Below, in pieces: positions 63,432 through 64,000 of a stretch of DNA of 64,000 nt (the stretch's first letter is position 1; the number at the start of each line of letters is the position of its first letter). A model generated the notes under the pieces. It was not told the DNA's origin. It ran no database searches and saw only the letters and a program-made list of their open reading frames with translations. Position numbers and translations under genes: made by a program. Origin of the DNA: CAZEAN01 sp964510225 (GTDB taxonomy: Bacteria > Planctomycetota > Planctomycetia > Isosphaerales > Isosphaeraceae); assembly GCA_964510225.1 (NCBI GenBank), contig CAZEAN010000014.1:1-64000 (forward strand), given 5' to 3'.

Positions 63432-63970
63432 TGCGGAATGATCATTCTCGACGCCGGGGCTACTCCCTGATCGAACTCTTGGCCGTACTAACGATGATGT
63501 TCGCTCTGATGTCGCTCGGGGTTGGCTTTCTCCAACTGATCCTGAAACTGGAATCGAACAGTCAAGATCAGCTCGAACGAACCATGGCCGAACGTCGACT
63601 TGTACTTGACCTCCGGAACTCGGTTCATGCGGCGGATTCGCTGTTATTGAGCACGCTGGAAGACTCTGAAGTCCCGGCCTTATTGCTCAGGCTTCCCGAT
63701 GCACGATTGGTGACCTTCCGATTAGTTGGTCAACGGATAGAGCGACTTGAGGAACGACCCAATGACGAAAACGCTCCTCGGAAGGTCGAGTCATACCGCT
63801 TCCCATACCCGATGGTGGCCGATTGGGAAGTTACCGAATCGGTCGGGTTGACCCTCGTAACTCTGAAACTCAAGCGCCAGCACGATCGACCTGGCGAAAA
63901 CAGAGGCCCTACGCTCCGAGTTCAAGCCGTCCTGGGGCGTGACCAGCGATTCCTAGAGAGGGAAGACTAA
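63431..63970 (+). CDS. Type II pseudopilin-like prepilin (GspJ-like)
   Basis: A 179-aa protein with a short basic leader and R-G|Y-S-L-I-E-L-L-A-V-L-T-M-M-F-A, a canonical GspO/PilD prepilin-peptidase site with Gly at -1 and Glu at +5. The soluble domain contains A-E-R-R-L-V-L-D-L-R, as in GspJ-type minor pseudopilins. It starts at the overlapping TAATG after the preceding prepilin gene. Confidence 0.82.
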   Translation: MRNDHSRRRGYSLIELLAVLTMMFALMSLGVGFLQLILKLESNSQDQLERTMAERRLVLDLRNSVHAADSLLLSTLEDSEVPALLLRLPDARLVTFRLVGQRIERLEERPNDENAPRKVESYRFPYPMVADWEVTESVGLTLVTLKLKRQHDRPGENRGPTLRVQAVLGRDQRFLERED

Positions 63971-63974
63971 GCCG

Positions 63975-64000
63975 ATGGTTCCTACCGAGATCCGACGTCG
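63975..64000 (+). CDS. Start of next operon gene, truncated by window end
   Basis: An ATG at 63975, four bases after the previous stop, opens M-V-P-T-E-I-R-R-R before the window ends. The basic start would fit another prepilin leader, but too little is visible to say. Confidence 0.45.

Overview
The window looks like a chromosomal segment of a member of the Planctomycetota, probably from a draft or metagenome assembly because a 10-N scaffold gap sits inside ispG. The phylum call is an inference from gene content: a 1,248-aa PVC-type propeller/HEAT/cytochrome c protein, a DUF1080 (3-keto-disaccharide hydrolase) protein, several PEP-CTERM secreted proteins, a chlamydial-OmcB-like DUF11 protein, an hpnCDE squalene operon with no hopene cyclase in view, and many secreted proteins of unknown function. 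Genes lie on both strands and no rRNA, tRNA, CRISPR array or insertion sequence was recognised.

Layout. 0-9 kb: two GT39-like membrane proteins, a uronate-isomerase-family protein, a stand-alone CoaB-like protein, an SGNH hydrolase and the giant PVC-type cytochrome. 9.4-11.5 kb: murB and an FtsQ-like gene. 11.7-19.2 kb: a four-gene operon of a cyclooxygenase-like haem peroxidase, a membrane patatin-like phospholipase, a RoxA-like dihaem cytochrome c and a catalase-fold haem protein. 19.2-22.5 kb: a BlaI-type repressor facing an M48-type metalloprotease across an intergenic region with two related dyads. 22.6-31 kb: a Tat-exported intradiol dioxygenase, larC with a histidine-rich tail, a GT2 plus aldehyde dehydrogenase pair, a zinc-knuckle methyltransferase and a LolA-like protein. 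31-41 kb: ispG, PEP-CTERM proteins, an SSADH-like aldehyde dehydrogenase, asnS, msrB, a GT2/LAB_N pair and a second LolA-like protein. 41-45 kb: two tandem paralogous secreted proteins and csrA. 45-51.7 kb: a GH15 glucoamylase-like enzyme and hpnC-hpnD-hpnE. 51.8-57.7 kb: a DUF1080 protein, a membrane-anchored MutS-like ATPase, a PEP-CTERM protein, a PaaI-like thioesterase and a serine beta-lactamase-like hydrolase. 57.7-64 kb: a tightly overlapping type II secretion/pseudopilus operon (phasin-like protein, GspE, three GspF-like proteins, two prepilins and the start of another gene).

Most interesting system: the 11.7-19.2 kb operon groups the parts expected of a prokaryotic oxylipin (prostaglandin-like) pathway. 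A phospholipase could release fatty acid, a COX-like enzyme that keeps the catalytic tyrosine and proximal histidine could oxygenate it, and a catalase-related haem protein and a dihaem c-type protein could transform the hydroperoxide. This function is inferred from family membership and gene order only. The COX homologue has aspartate where COX has its distal histidine, so its chemistry may differ.

Other themes: hpnCDE together with the CrtQ-like GT2 and aldehyde dehydrogenase suggests a squalene-to-C30-carotenoid route rather than hopanoids. The three successive GspF-like genes point to an unusual secretion or pilus platform.
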